DNA of 64,000 nucleotides, taken from positions 1 to 64,000 of the forward strand of contig JAEWGM010000030.1 of NCBI GenBank assembly GCA_023388315.1. Reading direction: 5' to 3'. Numbering within the stretch: position 1 is the stretch's first letter; every line of letters starts with the position of its first letter. The notes below the pieces were generated by a model. It searched no databases and was not told the DNA's origin. It saw nothing but the letters and a program-made list of their open reading frames with translations. Position numbers and translations under genes: made by a program. This DNA comes from Bacteroidota bacterium. Its GTDB lineage: Bacteria; Bacteroidota; Bacteroidia; Bacteroidales; Dysgonomonadaceae. Positions 27,080-36,036 of this stretch are shown one piece after another.

Positions 27080-28024
27080 TTAGAAAATTTTGGTGTACTT
27101 ATGACAATAAGGCTTGGCTCCTTTATGTTCGTAATATTGTTGATGATAATTTTCGGCTTTCCAGAATGTGGATACCGGTTTAAGCATTGTTGCCACTTTG
27201 TAGCCTTTTTCCGTAAGGATACCGATGTACTTTTCGGCCATCGCTTTTTCCTCTTCGTTGTTGTAGAAAATGCATGAAAGGTATTGCGGTCCAATATCAG
27301 GGCCTTGTCCATTGGTTTGGGTAAAATCGTGGGTTTCAAAAAACAATTTCACCATTTCTTCGTACGATGTCTCCGATGTGTCATACACCACTTCCGTTGT
27401 TTCCAAATGTCCCGTATTTTTTTCGCAAACCTGCTCATACGTGGGGTTTTCAACGTGTCCGCCCATATATCCCACTGCAGTCTCCTTCACGCCTTTGGCT
27501 TTCATAAAGAAATATTCCGTTCCCCAGAAACAACCCGACGCGAAATATCCTTTTTTCACATTGGAATTCTCTGCCGGAATAAATTTCATGGAAATGGAAT
27601 TCACGCAGTGACGGGTTTGTTTGTCTGTAAACCCTTCATTCAGAAAAACGTGCCCCAAATGCGCGCCGCAATTATTGCAGATGATTTCGGTGCGTCGCCC
27701 ATCGGCATCGCGCACACGCTTCACGGCGCCTTTTATTTCATCGTCGAACGATGGCCAGCCGCAGTGTGACTCAAACTTATCTTCCGAACGGTACAGCGGC
27801 GCATCGCAGCGCTTGCATACATAGGTTCCTTCGGCTTTATTGTTCAATAACTCGCCGGTAAACGGCCGTTCGGTGCCTTTATGGATAATAACTCGTTCTT
27901 CTTCGGGGGTAAGTGGATTATAGTTCATATTATTGGTTGTTTTATGTTCGGTTTTATCAGTTTTTTGCGCGCACATGGTCAATGGCAGCGCAAATAAAAA
28001 CACAGAAAGAAAAATATGTTTCAT
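27080..28024 (-). CDS. msrAB: Exported bifunctional peptide methionine sulfoxide reductase MsrB-MsrA
   Basis: Repairs both diastereomers of methionine sulfoxide in envelope proteins. The 314-aa product has a signal peptide (MKHIFLSVFLF to about residue 20), then MsrB followed by MsrA, the reverse of the common MsrA-MsrB order. MsrB shows two zinc CxxC motifs (CKRC, CNNC) and the catalytic Cys in RHCVNSISMKF. MsrA shows the GCFWGTE active site and the YHQQYYEHKG tail. The ATG at 28024 is chosen; four upstream residues would need a TTG. Electrons would have to come from an envelope thioredoxin system, for example the two thioredoxin-fold proteins at 9.8-11 kb (speculative). Confidence 0.94.
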   Translation of the reverse strand: MKHIFLSVFLFALPLTMCAQKTDKTEHKTTNNMNYNPLTPEEERVIIHKGTERPFTGELLNNKAEGTYVCKRCDAPLYRSEDKFESHCGWPSFDDEIKGAVKRVRDADGRRTEIICNNCGAHLGHVFLNEGFTDKQTRHCVNSISMKFIPAENSNVKKGYFASGCFWGTEYFFMKAKGVKETAVGYMGGHVENPTYEQVCEKNTGHLETTEVVYDTSETSYEEMVKLFFETHDFTQTNGQGPDIGPQYLSCIFYNNEEEKAMAEKYIGILTEKGYKVATMLKPVSTFWKAENYHQQYYEHKGAKPYCHKYTKIF

Positions 28025-28046
28025 ATCTTTAAACAATTTAGTCGCG

Positions 28047-28403
28047 TTATTGATTGACGCGATTCATTATTTTTATGTAATCGAGAAATTTCCACACACG
28101 GCGATGCTCTAAATACTGTAAATTGTGGGCGTTAGCATAGGCTTCCCGCTCAAAACTGATGTTCCGGTAAGCCACATATCTGTCTTTATATTGTATCCAC
28201 CGAATGAGCCATTCGGTGATGTACCACATATAAAAACCAACCACCAAAAGCTCCGCTATTTGACGCGTGTGAATGGCTTCGTGGTTTAAATCGCGTTCCG
28301 ATAAAGGCGAAAACTCCTTTCGGGCGAAAATCAACCCAAACAGGTTTATCGCCATAAATCCCTTTACCGGTAAGTGTTTTGTATAGAAAACTTTCACTCT
28401 CAT
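28047..28403 (-). CDS. Small membrane-associated protein with HExxH motif, unknown function
   Basis: The 118-aa product is not a named family to me. It contains LNHEAIHTRQ, an HExxH zinc-metallopeptidase-like motif at about 54-58, immediately followed by a long hydrophobic aromatic segment (about 64-84). The C-terminal part repeats a Tyr/Glu-rich helical pattern with EREAYANAHN, which could supply a third metal ligand (Glu). The start is the ATG at 28403; a TTG extension of four residues is ignored. It lies 22 bp upstream of msrAB on the same strand, so likely co-transcribed. Peptidase activity is only a suggestion from the motif. Confidence 0.7.
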   Translation of the reverse strand: MRVKVFYTKHLPVKGFMAINLFGLIFARKEFSPLSERDLNHEAIHTRQIAELLVVGFYMWYITEWLIRWIQYKDRYVAYRNISFEREAYANAHNLQYLEHRRVWKFLDYIKIMNRVNQ

Positions 28404-28412
28404 TAACGAAAT

Positions 28413-28449
28413 CAAAGATAGCTAAGATTCTACAAATGTTGTATCTTTG
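28413..28449. promoter_or_regulatory. Back-to-back -7 boxes of the divergent HExxH/ahcY promoters
   Basis: CAAAGATA at 28413-28420 is TATCTTTG on the minus strand, 10 bp before the HExxH gene start. TATCTTTG at 28442-28449 on the plus strand lies 36 bp before ahcY. Both match TAnnTTTG exactly. I did not find clear -33 boxes, and the minus box is close to the start codon. Confidence 0.5.
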
Positions 28450-28484
28450 CAGCATTAATTAAACAAAACAAAAATAAATTTTTT

Positions 28485-29903
28485 ATGAATATCGATTTTT
28501 CTCCAGACCTACCATATAAAGTGGCCGATATTTCGTTAGCCGATTTCGGCAGAAAAGAAATTGACATTGCCGAACACGAAATGCCGGGATTGATGGCACT
28601 TCGGAAAAAATACGGTTCCGAAAAACCGTTAAAAGGCGCCCGCATTATGGGTTCATTGCATATGACCATACAAACCGCCGTGCTTATTGAAACGCTTGTG
28701 GAATTGGGCGCCGATGTACGCTGGGCAAGCTGCAACATCTTTTCCACCCAAGATCACGCCGCTGCCGCCATTGCCGCCGCCGGCATTCCCGTTTTTGCGT
28801 GGAAAGGCGAAACGCTCACCGAGTACTGGTGGTGCACCGAAATGGCATTGCGCTTTCCCGATGGCAAAGGCCCCAATTTAATTGTGGACGACGGCGGCGA
28901 TGCATCGTTACTGGTTCATTTGGGATATTTTGCCGAAGAAGATGCTTCCACCATCGACAGAAAAGGCAGCAACCACGAAGAACAAGTCATATTGGACACA
29001 TTGCACCGGATTCTAAAAGAAGATGACAAGCGCTGGCATCGCACCGTGGAAGAGTTAAAAGGAATTTCCGAAGAAACCACCACCGGCGTTCATCGCTTGT
29101 ATCAAATGATGGAACGCGGCGAATTATTGGTTCCGGCCATTAACGTGAACGATTCGGTAACAAAATCCAAGTTCGATAACCTTTATGGCTGTCGCGAATC
29201 GCTTGCCGACGGCATAAAACGCGCCACCGACGTAATGATAGCAGGAAAAGTGGTGGTTGTGCTGGGATACGGCGATGTGGGCAAAGGATGTGCAAAATCC
29301 ATGCGCTCGTACGGTGCCCGCGTTATCGTAACCGAAATTGACCCCATTTGTGCTCTACAGGCAGCTATGGAAGGCTTTGAAGTAACCACTATGGAAGAAG
29401 CCGTGAAAGAGGGCAATATTTTTGTCACCACCACCGGCAACCGCGATGTGATAACCATTGAGCACATGGAACAAATGAAAGACCAATCCATCGTGTGCAA
29501 CATCGGGCACTTCGATAACGAAATCCAGGTGGACAAACTCGTGAGCTACCCAAACATTGAACATCTAAACATAAAACCGCAGGTTGACAAATACACGTTT
29601 CCCAACGGAAACTCCATATTCTTACTTGCCGAGGGCCGTTTGGTGAACTTGGGATGTGCAACGGGGCACCCGTCGTTTGTAATGAGCAATTCGTTTACCA
29701 ATCAAACGTTGGCGCAAATAGATCTTTGGTCAAATGATTACGAAATAGGTGTTTATCGTCTTCCCAAGCATTTAGACGAAGAAGTCGCACGCCTGCACCT
29801 GGAACAGATTGGGGTGAAACTAACAACGCTCACCAAAGATCAAGCCGACTACATCGGCGTAAATGTTGATGGGCCTTACAAGCCGGAACATTACAGATAT
29901 TAG
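28485..29903 (+). CDS. ahcY: Adenosylhomocysteinase
   Basis: Cytoplasmic NAD-dependent enzyme that splits S-adenosylhomocysteine to adenosine and homocysteine, clearing the product of SAM-dependent methylation. The 472-aa length fits the bacterial form with its insertion. Visible are [20 protein letters not shown] near the start, the NAD Rossmann motif [10 protein letters not shown], and the C-terminal KPEHYRY that reaches the partner subunit cofactor site. It is monocistronic, with its own -7 box. Confidence 0.97.
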   Translation: MNIDFSPDLPYKVADISLADFGRKEIDIAEHEMPGLMALRKKYGSEKPLKGARIMGSLHMTIQTAVLIETLVELGADVRWASCNIFSTQDHAAAAIAAAGIPVFAWKGETLTEYWWCTEMALRFPDGKGPNLIVDDGGDASLLVHLGYFAEEDASTIDRKGSNHEEQVILDTLHRILKEDDKRWHRTVEELKGISEETTTGVHRLYQMMERGELLVPAINVNDSVTKSKFDNLYGCRESLADGIKRATDVMIAGKVVVVLGYGDVGKGCAKSMRSYGARVIVTEIDPICALQAAMEGFEVTTMEEAVKEGNIFVTTTGNRDVITIEHMEQMKDQSIVCNIGHFDNEIQVDKLVSYPNIEHLNIKPQVDKYTFPNGNSIFLLAEGRLVNLGCATGHPSFVMSNSFTNQTLAQIDLWSNDYEIGVYRLPKHLDEEVARLHLEQIGVKLTTLTKDQADYIGVNVDGPYKPEHYRY

Positions 29904-29952
29904 GCGGTTACACAATCATTCAAAAAAAAGCAAGTTTTTTCTTGCTTGAAAG

Positions 29953-29984
29953 GTTGCAAAATTAAAATAATCATTTTATCTTTG
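29953..29984 (+). promoter_or_regulatory. Promoter of tRNA-Lys
   Basis: GTTG at 29953-29956 and TATCTTTG at 29977-29984 are spaced by 20 bp. The -7 box is an exact TAnnTTTG match and the tRNA starts 30 bp later. Confidence 0.6.
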
Positions 29985-30014
29985 CACTCGCTTTTGAAAG
30001 AAAGCACTTAGGAT

Positions 30015-30087
30015 GATTCGCTAGCTCAGTTGGTAGAGCACATCCCTTTTAAGGATGGGGTCCTGGGTTCGAGCCCCAGGCGGATCA
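30015..30087 (+). tRNA. tRNA-Lys (anticodon UUU)
   Basis: A 73-nt cloverleaf. Acceptor arms GATTCGC and GCGGATC pair (one G-U), the D arm is AGCTCAGTTGGTAGAGC, the anticodon stem CATCC/GGATG encloses loop CTTTTAA with anticodon TTT at 30048-30050, and the T arm is CTGGGTTCGAGCCCCAG. The discriminator is A at 30087 and CCA is not encoded, as usual in Bacteroidota. Confidence 0.97.
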
Positions 30088-30100
30088 CAACCCAACACAA

Positions 30101-30133
30101 CCTCTAAAGTCGTATGATTTTAGAGGTTTTTTT
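30101..30133 (+). terminator. Intrinsic terminator after tRNA-Lys
   Basis: An 8-bp perfect stem (CCTCTAAA 30101-30108 with TTTAGAGG 30119-30126) and a run of seven T. It ends the tRNA transcript 14 bp after the tRNA. Confidence 0.85.
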
Positions 30134-30255
30134 GATATATGGGCGGTTACTCCAAATTGGACAGCTTGCAGTTAAAAAGTTTTCAATCAGAAAAAAGCAG
30201 TTTCGATTAATTCGTATTTTTTCCGTGTTTCTTTACTCCCAAAGAATATCCCACA

Positions 30256-30288
30256 AAAAAACCTTGAGAAAATATCCCAAGGTTTTTT
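30256..30288. terminator. Bidirectional intrinsic terminator
   Basis: A perfect 11-bp stem (30256-30266 with 30278-30288, core CCTTG/CAAGG) has A-run and T-run ends. It lies 24 bp beyond the stop of the minus-strand three-TM protein and would terminate it. Confidence 0.8.
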
Positions 30289-30311
30289 ATGCGAAAATTG
30301 CATCAATTTCT

Positions 30312-30599
30312 TTACGCGTTGTACAACGCTACTTCGTCTTCGTCGTAAGCTGCTTTTTTAGCAAAATAAAAGATTGCGAAAGGAACGATTAACAAAATAA
30401 CTGCCCAAATGATGGTGCTTACTGTGGTACCTTTTTTCATGTTGTTTACATAAATGTGGCCCAATAATCCCTGCACAACTAGTATTAAACCAATTAACAA
30501 GTTCATGTTGTTGGTTGTACCCATAAAATATGGAATTGCCAAGAAGGCAACGCCGATAAGCATTACTATGACGCCTGTGTATCTTGCTACTTCTTTCAT
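30312..30599 (-). CDS. Small integral membrane protein of unknown function
   Basis: A 95-aa protein with three membrane segments (about 7-26, 34-52, 60-80) and an acidic C-terminal tail (DEDEVALYNA). No family is recognised. A CAAAATTA box (TAATTTTG on the minus strand, 30645-30652) lies 46 bp upstream, and a strong bidirectional terminator follows the stop, so it is a self-contained unit. Codon pattern and flanking signals support it as a real gene. Confidence 0.75.
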   Translation of the reverse strand: MKEVARYTGVIVMLIGVAFLAIPYFMGTTNNMNLLIGLILVVQGLLGHIYVNNMKKGTTVSTIIWAVILLIVPFAIFYFAKKAAYDEDEVALYNA

Positions 30600-30758
30600 G
30601 TGTGTATATAAATTATGATTTTGATTTCGTTACGCAAATAAACACAAAATTACACAAACAAGGAAATAATTTACCATAAAAATTCCGTTTATCACCAAAA
30701 AAGCCAAATGTAGCGAAAAAAAGAGCTTTTTTTATTCGTAATACTATTTTAAAATACT

Positions 30759-30766
30759 TATTTTTG
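30759..30766 (+). promoter_or_regulatory. -7 promoter box of plsC
   Basis: TATTTTTG matches TAnnTTTG and is 21 bp before the ATG at 30788. It overlaps the TTG that would be needed for a longer reading, so it supports the 30788 start. No good -33 box is seen. Confidence 0.5.
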
Positions 30767-30787
30767 TGTGTTATCAAATGCAAAGAT

Positions 30788-31531
30788 ATGGTGCAAGTAA
30801 TTAAAAAAGCCTTACGTTTTCTTTATCAATGGGTTGTTTTTATGCCCATATTTATTGTAATAACGCTTTTAACCGCGCTTACCGTGATGCTCATGGCACC
30901 CATTTTTGGCAGTAAATATTGGGGATATGTTCCCCCCAAATGGTGGTCTCGGCTCACTTGTTGGCTGGCACTGTGCCGGATTTCCAGCAAAGGGCATGAG
31001 CATCTTAACTCCAAGCAATCGTATGTGTTTGTAGCCAATCACCAAGGAGCGTTTGATATATTTTTAATATACGGATTTCTGAATCAAAGCATTAAATGGG
31101 TTCAAAAACAGAGCCTTAGAAAATTACCGTTTGTGGGCTACGCGTCGGAAAAAGCGGGACACGTTTTTGTAGATAATTCAACGCCCGGCGCTCGCGCCAA
31201 AACCATTGAGCGGGCAAAAGAGCAAATAGTGGATGGCGTATCCATGGTAATTTTCCCCGAAGGCGCCAGAACCATGACCGGAAAATTGGGCCGCTTTAAA
31301 CGTGGCGCGTATCATTTGGCTAAGGATATGAAACTGCCCATTGTTCCGCTTACTTTAAACGGGCCGTATAATGTGTTGAAACGCCATCATTACCTTATAA
31401 ATCCCGGAAAACTTGAATTGGTTATCCATCCGCCCATTTCTACGGACAACATTACCGATGCCGATATTCCCGCGCTAATGGAGCGTACCAAAGAAATTAT
31501 TCACTCCGCATTGTGGGAGAAATACAAATAG
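30788..31531 (+). CDS. plsC: 1-acyl-sn-glycerol-3-phosphate acyltransferase (PlsC family)
   Basis: Membrane-associated acyltransferase that converts lysophosphatidic to phosphatidic acid. The 247-aa product has an N-terminal hydrophobic anchor (about 10-40), the catalytic HX4D motif NHQGAFD (His85, Asp90), the acyl/glycerol-phosphate binding FPEGARTMTG, and IVPLTLNG. It is apparently monocistronic. The related cdsA gene lies 3.6 kb downstream on the other strand, not linked. Confidence 0.92.
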   Translation: MVQVIKKALRFLYQWVVFMPIFIVITLLTALTVMLMAPIFGSKYWGYVPPKWWSRLTCWLALCRISSKGHEHLNSKQSYVFVANHQGAFDIFLIYGFLNQSIKWVQKQSLRKLPFVGYASEKAGHVFVDNSTPGARAKTIERAKEQIVDGVSMVIFPEGARTMTGKLGRFKRGAYHLAKDMKLPIVPLTLNGPYNVLKRHHYLINPGKLELVIHPPISTDNITDADIPALMERTKEIIHSALWEKYK

Positions 31532-31905
31532 CCACCAACACAGCCGCAGAACACCGTATCAATTGGAAGCGAAATACACCTTGATTTCTTGCTGCTATTG
31601 TGGCAAATAAAATATTTTCTTGAATTTTGTGTGGAAAGTTTTGTGAAAGTGTTTCTCAGAACCAAACCTCTATAAAAAAGGAATGGTTGTCTCACGACAA
31701 CCAATCTTCATTGTTAACCTTAAATCTAATACCATGAAAAACACGTTGCAAATATAGACGGTTTTCATGAACCGGCAAACTATTTTGGGCAAAAATACAC
31801 CCATTTTAACGATATTTATTAGTAGCTGCCTATCTTTTCTTTCTTAACGGGCATTTATTTACAATTGTTAGCTTTCTTAAAGAGCCGTTTGTATAATTAA
31901 GGGGG
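31532..31905. other. Gene-free convergent gap with an orphan leader and gene-start remnant
   Basis: No gene is seen in these 374 bp. At 31685-31702 a perfect hairpin has arms GGTTGTC and GACAACC with a TCAC loop, followed by a short A/T-rich stretch ending AATACCATG. The ATG at 31734 opens MKNTLQI and stops at 31757. The arrangement looks like the 5-prime leader and start of a gene whose body has been lost. The rest is A/T-rich with no further structure. Confidence 0.45.
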
Positions 31906-32889
31906 TTAATCGTAAATTTTATTGGCAAAGAAGTTGAGTATGCGCCAGTTAAACCGGTACCATCTTCTTGTAGCCGATTGCTTTCCGCCAAACTGCAAAA
32001 GAAAGCGCGATGTTCCCGATCGGTCATTAAAAAAGCCGGTATCCATAAAATCGAAATACTGAAAACCTTCTTCTTCGGCCATTTTCATAGCGGAATAAGT
32101 AGTAAAAATAGTGGGATACACCAATTTATATCGTTTGGTTTTTCCCCAAGAATAAAGGCAATACACGGTTTCTTTTTCAAAACCCAATACCATTCCCGCA
32201 ATTATTTTCTGTTGATAGCGAGCAAACAGAATCTTTCCCTTGCCTTTTTTGATGTAATGATGGAAAAAGTTTTCAAAGTATTTGTAAGGCGGAAACCGAT
32301 ACATCACTTTTTGGTGATTGGTGCTTTCAATGAGCTTATACAATTCCGGTAATTTTTCTTCCGTTACAAATTCTTCCAGTTTAATGCCTTTTCGTATGGC
32401 TTTGCTCACTTGATTTTTTCGGGTTTTCGATAATTGGTCCCAAATTTTACGTTTGCGTTGCAATGAGTTTTTTACATTGATCCATTTGATGGAGTAGAAT
32501 TTATTTTCGCGAAACCCTTTATATCCAAAAATGGCATTGCCAATATTTTCGTAACGAATAAAAAACACTTTATTTTTAACCTCATTCACTAAATGTGTGA
32601 TGAGTTGATGAAAAAGTTCTATTTCGGGGAGCCCTTCCTCAAAAAAAGCCGGTTGTTGAGAAATGTAGCATCGTTTAAACAGCGAACCACGAAAATATCG
32701 GTTGATGCGCATAATAAGCGCGAACATAGCCGCCACGGGTTTTTCATTGTCAAAAGCCACCACCATAAGCGGCGTGTAAGAAGGAATGTCTTTATACCAA
32801 TCGAAGGACGACGTGTAATGAAAAAAACGCACCTCTTCAAGCGGCGGCAAATCTTCTTTGCGATAATATGTGCGAATATTGTAATTCAT
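31906..32889 (-). CDS. FemAB/GNAT-type acyltransferase (acetyltransferase_6-like)
   Basis: A 327-aa protein of the GNAT fold related to FemAB peptidyltransferases. The C-terminal acetyltransferase domain (about 150-300) shows KTRKNQVSKAIRKG, GKGKILFARYQQKIIAGMVL and AMKMAEEEGFQYFDFMDTG, which are the marks of the group that transfers amino acids or acyl groups to cell-envelope or exopolysaccharide precursors. The start is the ATG at 32889 (MNYNIRTYYRK); the longer reading needs TTG. A TAnnTTTG box on this strand is at 32920-32927. Substrate is unknown. Confidence 0.8.
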   Translation of the reverse strand: MNYNIRTYYRKEDLPPLEEVRFFHYTSSFDWYKDIPSYTPLMVVAFDNEKPVAAMFALIMRINRYFRGSLFKRCYISQQPAFFEEGLPEIELFHQLITHLVNEVKNKVFFIRYENIGNAIFGYKGFRENKFYSIKWINVKNSLQRKRKIWDQLSKTRKNQVSKAIRKGIKLEEFVTEEKLPELYKLIESTNHQKVMYRFPPYKYFENFFHHYIKKGKGKILFARYQQKIIAGMVLGFEKETVYCLYSWGKTKRYKLVYPTIFTTYSAMKMAEEEGFQYFDFMDTGFFNDRSGTSRFLLQFGGKQSATRRWYRFNWRILNFFANKIYD

Positions 32890-33052
32890 TGCTGAAGCAG
32901 AAGGAACAAAGTTCAAATGCAAACTTACGTAAAAAAAATGAACTTTTTAATAACGGGAGAAGGAAGATTGCGCTTTCCAGCTTCTCTCGTAAACAAAAAA
33001 AGGCATGAGGTGCTCCAAGGAGCCAATAAAACACAGTTTCCTAGGAAAAAAA

Positions 33053-33529
33053 TCACAGTTCTTTCAACCGTTCCAACACATTGAATACAATGGGGCAGGT
33101 GGAAGCGTTTTTTATGGACAATGCATAAATCTGATAAAAGTTTTTTCGGTCGGTATGCGGGTATTCCCTACACGCTTTTGGACGGTTTTCATAGACGGCG
33201 CAATAATTATCTGAGCCCAGAAAAGGGCAGGGCATGGATTGGAAAACCATATCGCCATCTTCATCGGTTCTCAAGTATTTTTCAATGAAAACGGAAGGTT
33301 TTGTGCGCAACGATTTGCTTAACTGATCCACATCGTTTGGCAAAATCATCGGGCCTAATGAGCGACAGCAATTGCCACACGCAAGGCAGTCAATCTCAGC
33401 GGATACTTCGCGATGAATGGCCTGGATTTCCTTATCCATTTTCATCAATCGTTTTTTGTTTTTAGCGAAAAACCTTTTCCATTCGGGCGTTTTGAGCGCT
33501 ACTTCTTTTTGTAATAAAGAAAAATCCAT
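33053..33529 (-). CDS. YkgJ family cysteine cluster protein
   Basis: A 158-aa cytoplasmic protein with the eight-Cys arrangement of the YkgJ/UPF0153 family: CLACGNCC at about 48-55, CPFLGSDNYC in the middle, CREYPHT, and a last Cys in STCP. The cluster probably binds zinc or an iron-sulfur centre. No function is established. It is divergent from galE; a CAAAAATA box (TATTTTTG on the minus strand, 33553-33560) lies just upstream. Confidence 0.9.
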   Translation of the reverse strand: MDFSLLQKEVALKTPEWKRFFAKNKKRLMKMDKEIQAIHREVSAEIDCLACGNCCRSLGPMILPNDVDQLSKSLRTKPSVFIEKYLRTDEDGDMVFQSMPCPFLGSDNYCAVYENRPKACREYPHTDRKNFYQIYALSIKNASTCPIVFNVLERLKEL

Positions 33530-33614
33530 CGCGATGTGTTGTTTTTACGGTACAAAAATAACCTGTTTTGATACGATTTAAAGACAAAACAGAGGAAATA
33601 AATCTTAAATTTCG

Positions 33615-33622
33615 TATATTTG
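33615..33622 (+). promoter_or_regulatory. -7 promoter box of galE
   Basis: TATATTTG fits TAnnTTTG and lies 31 bp before the galE ATG. A -33 box at correct spacing is not evident. Confidence 0.45.
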
Positions 33623-33653
33623 TGTCTTTCATAAACCTAAATTAAAACTACGC

Positions 33654-34688
33654 ATGGCAAAAAAAATTCTTGTGACAGGTGGAACCGGATACATTGGCTC
33701 TCACACCGTTGTTGAGCTACAACAAGCCGGATATGAGGTGATTATCATTGATAATTTATCCAATTCAAACGCAGATGTAATTGAAGGAATAACAAAAATT
33801 ACCGGAAAACGTCCCATTTTCGATAAAATGGATTGCACCGATATGGCTGCGTTGAAATCGCTCTTTAAAAGACATCAGGGAATTGACGGCATCATTCATT
33901 TTGCCGCGAGCAAAGCTGTGGGAGAATCGGTTCAAAAACCGTTGATGTACTACCGCAATAACTTGGTTTCGTTGTTGAATTTGTTGGAACTGATGCCGGA
34001 ACACAATGTAAAAGGCATTGTTTTTTCTTCATCTTGCACCGTGTATGGCGAGCCGGACGAGAATCCCATCGATGAAAACGCACCCATAAAACCCGCCGCG
34101 TCACCTTATGGAAACACCAAACAGATTAACGAAGAAATTATTCAAGATTTTGTGCACTCCGGCGCGCCCATAAAAAGCATCATCTTGCGCTATTTCAACC
34201 CCATAGGCGCGCACCCCTCTGCCGAGATTGGCGAATTGCCCCTGGGAGTTCCTCAAAACTTGGTGCCGTATATCACGCAAACGGGATTGGGAATTCGCAA
34301 GCAATTGAGCGTTTTCGGTAACGATTACGATACGCCCGACGGATCGTGCATCAGAGACTTCATCAACGTGGTGGATTTGGCCAAAGCGCACGTGATTGCC
34401 GTTGAGCGAATGCTCGAAGATAAATCTGACGATAAAGTGGAAATCTTTAATCTGGGAACAGGCACAGGGCTTTCGGTTCTGGAGTTGATTGATGTGTTTG
34501 AAAAAGTATCGGGCAAGCCGCTGAATCACCAAATTGTTGGGCGCAGAGAAGGCGACATTGAAAAAATTTGGGCCAATCCCGACAAAGCCAACAATGTGCT
34601 CGGGTGGACAGCGCAAGAAACCATTGAAGACACCATGGCATCGGCATGGAAATGGCAGCAAAGGCTTAGAGAGCAGGGAATAATGTAA
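33654..34688 (+). CDS. galE: UDP-glucose 4-epimerase
   Basis: NAD-dependent interconversion of UDP-glucose and UDP-galactose for galactose use and surface polysaccharides. The 344-aa product has the Rossmann motif GGTGYIGSH at 9-17, catalytic SSSCTVYG, and Tyr152-Lys156 in PYGNTK. It extends to the normal C-terminus. It has its own -7 box and a strong terminator, so it forms a single-gene unit. Confidence 0.95.
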   Translation: MAKKILVTGGTGYIGSHTVVELQQAGYEVIIIDNLSNSNADVIEGITKITGKRPIFDKMDCTDMAALKSLFKRHQGIDGIIHFAASKAVGESVQKPLMYYRNNLVSLLNLLELMPEHNVKGIVFSSSCTVYGEPDENPIDENAPIKPAASPYGNTKQINEEIIQDFVHSGAPIKSIILRYFNPIGAHPSAEIGELPLGVPQNLVPYITQTGLGIRKQLSVFGNDYDTPDGSCIRDFINVVDLAKAHVIAVERMLEDKSDDKVEIFNLGTGTGLSVLELIDVFEKVSGKPLNHQIVGRREGDIEKIWANPDKANNVLGWTAQETIEDTMASAWKWQQRLREQGIM

Positions 34689-34708
34689 GATATTCAATTC
34701 ATCGCCAC

Positions 34709-34750
34709 AAAAAAAGTCCGAAATCAACCCATAGATTTCGGACTTTTTTG
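34709..34750. terminator. Strong bidirectional terminator after galE
   Basis: An 11-bp perfect stem (AGTCCGAAATC 34715-34725 with GATTTCGGACT 34734-34744) is preceded by an A-run and followed by a run of T. It serves galE and, on the other strand, the small winged-helix gene that ends at 34774. Confidence 0.88.
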
Positions 34751-34773
34751 TTTTTTATGTCAGGCGGACAAGT

Positions 34774-34992
34774 TTAAAAGTAGTATTCCACAATTAAATA
34801 ATAACACTCTTTGTTATCCGGCCTTTTTTCAATTTCTATTTTATTTTCACGCGCCAGCCAGCCAACGGCTGTGTACACTTCTTTTTCGGTTAACCCCGAT
34901 TTTTCCGTCAGTTGACAAATATCCCATCGCTCGTTGTTGTTCAACAAGTTCCAAATAATGCCCGCGTTTGTTCCGATTGTTTTTTTGTTCAT
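34774..34992 (-). CDS. Small winged helix-turn-helix protein (DUF2582 type)
   Basis: A 72-aa protein that is a single winged-helix domain: IIWNLLNNNERWDICQLTEK forms helix 1-2, SGLTEKEVYTAVGWLARENK is the recognition-helix region, and IEIEKRPDNKECYYLI the wing. It resembles the DUF2582 group of stand-alone winged-helix proteins in Bacteroidota and archaea. DNA binding is inferred. It is isolated between a terminator and a 146-bp gap downstream of cdsA. Confidence 0.82.
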   Translation of the reverse strand: MNKKTIGTNAGIIWNLLNNNERWDICQLTEKSGLTEKEVYTAVGWLARENKIEIEKRPDNKECYYLIVEYYF

Positions 34993-35138
34993 TTTGAATC
35001 AGGTTTTTAATAGTAAATAACTCCAACCATTATCTCCCTCGGGACGGATAATCACTTCTAATCTTTTCTATTATTAAAACGTTTGCCGATAACGTTTTGT
35101 TCGGAAGTGAACGTGTTTTTATGAAAGAAGAAATTGTA

Positions 35139-35978
35139 TTAGATAACCGTAAATAAAATCAAATACAAACATGCCGCCGGCACGGCAAGTAGAAGGCTGT
35201 CAATGCGGTCTAAAATGCCTCCGTGGCCGGGAATGAGGTTGCCGGAATCTTTCACTTGGCACGTGCGTTTAATGAGCGATTCAAACAAATCGCCCAACGT
35301 ACCAAAGAGGGCAATTATCACGCCCAACCCAATCCAAAACTCAACGGAGTAATTGTTGAAAATTCCGGAAAATATATATCCTGCCAACGCGGTAAAAAGA
35401 ATGCCGCCAACAAATCCTTCGATGGATTTTTTTGGCGAAATGCGTTCAATAAGTTTGTGTTTTCCAATTAACGATCCCACAACATAAGCGCTGGTATCGT
35501 TCACCCAAAGAAAAACGAACAACGAAAGCACCAGCGCGTAATGATAGCTTTCCTCAAACACTGTGTGACGGTAAGAAAGCACCATGAGTAAACTCAGAGG
35601 GAGCGTAATATAAATATGCCCGAAAAGGGTGTAAATGGTTGAGTGGAGAGCTTCTTTTCGTTTGATAAGGATGGTGGAAATAAACATATACAACAAATAC
35701 ACCAACACACACACCGGTAACACATATAATGTGTACACGTTTTCCAAATATAGAAAAACGGCTATAAAAAGAGCGATTCCCGCAAAAATATTCACGGTTT
35801 TATGTAGGTTGTAGGCTGTTTGTTTTTCTATCATCCGAAAATACTCAAACAACGCCAGCCCCGTGATCACAGAAAAAACGACGAGAAACGAAAATTTACC
35901 GCCCAAAACACCTGCCAATATTATCGCAATGTAAATAATACCGGCACCGGCGCGCGTGAGTAAATTTTTAATGTTCAA
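35139..35978 (-). CDS. cdsA: Phosphatidate cytidylyltransferase
   Basis: Membrane enzyme making CDP-diacylglycerol from phosphatidate and CTP. The 279-aa product has about seven or eight membrane segments, and the family signature near the C-terminus is complete: SPKKSIEGFVGG, then LGDLFESLIKR, CQVKDSGNLIPGHGG and LDRIDS. No ATG fits the N-terminus; a TTG at 35978 (MNIKNLLTRA) is the likely start because an in-frame stop lies two codons upstream. The DUF5606 gene lies 58 bp upstream on the same strand, so they are probably co-transcribed. Confidence 0.94.
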   Translation of the reverse strand: MNIKNLLTRAGAGIIYIAIILAGVLGGKFSFLVVFSVITGLALFEYFRMIEKQTAYNLHKTVNIFAGIALFIAVFLYLENVYTLYVLPVCVLVYLLYMFISTILIKRKEALHSTIYTLFGHIYITLPLSLLMVLSYRHTVFEESYHYALVLSLFVFLWVNDTSAYVVGSLIGKHKLIERISPKKSIEGFVGGILFTALAGYIFSGIFNNYSVEFWIGLGVIIALFGTLGDLFESLIKRTCQVKDSGNLIPGHGGILDRIDSLLLAVPAACLYLILFTVI

Positions 35979-36036
35979 CGTTCAGGTTATTTAAAACGTG
36001 GGTAAAATGTTTCCTGTTTTTAGAAAACGTCGTTGC

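Noticed and set aside
29928..29947. Terminator of ahcY (AAGCAAG/CTTGCTT hairpin)
   Set aside because: The stem is only 7 bp with a T-only loop and there is no T-run after it on the plus strand; support is too weak to list.
30114..30392. 92-aa plus-strand frame after tRNA-Lys
   Set aside because: It runs through two terminators and into the opposite-strand membrane protein; the translation is Lys/Phe-rich noise.
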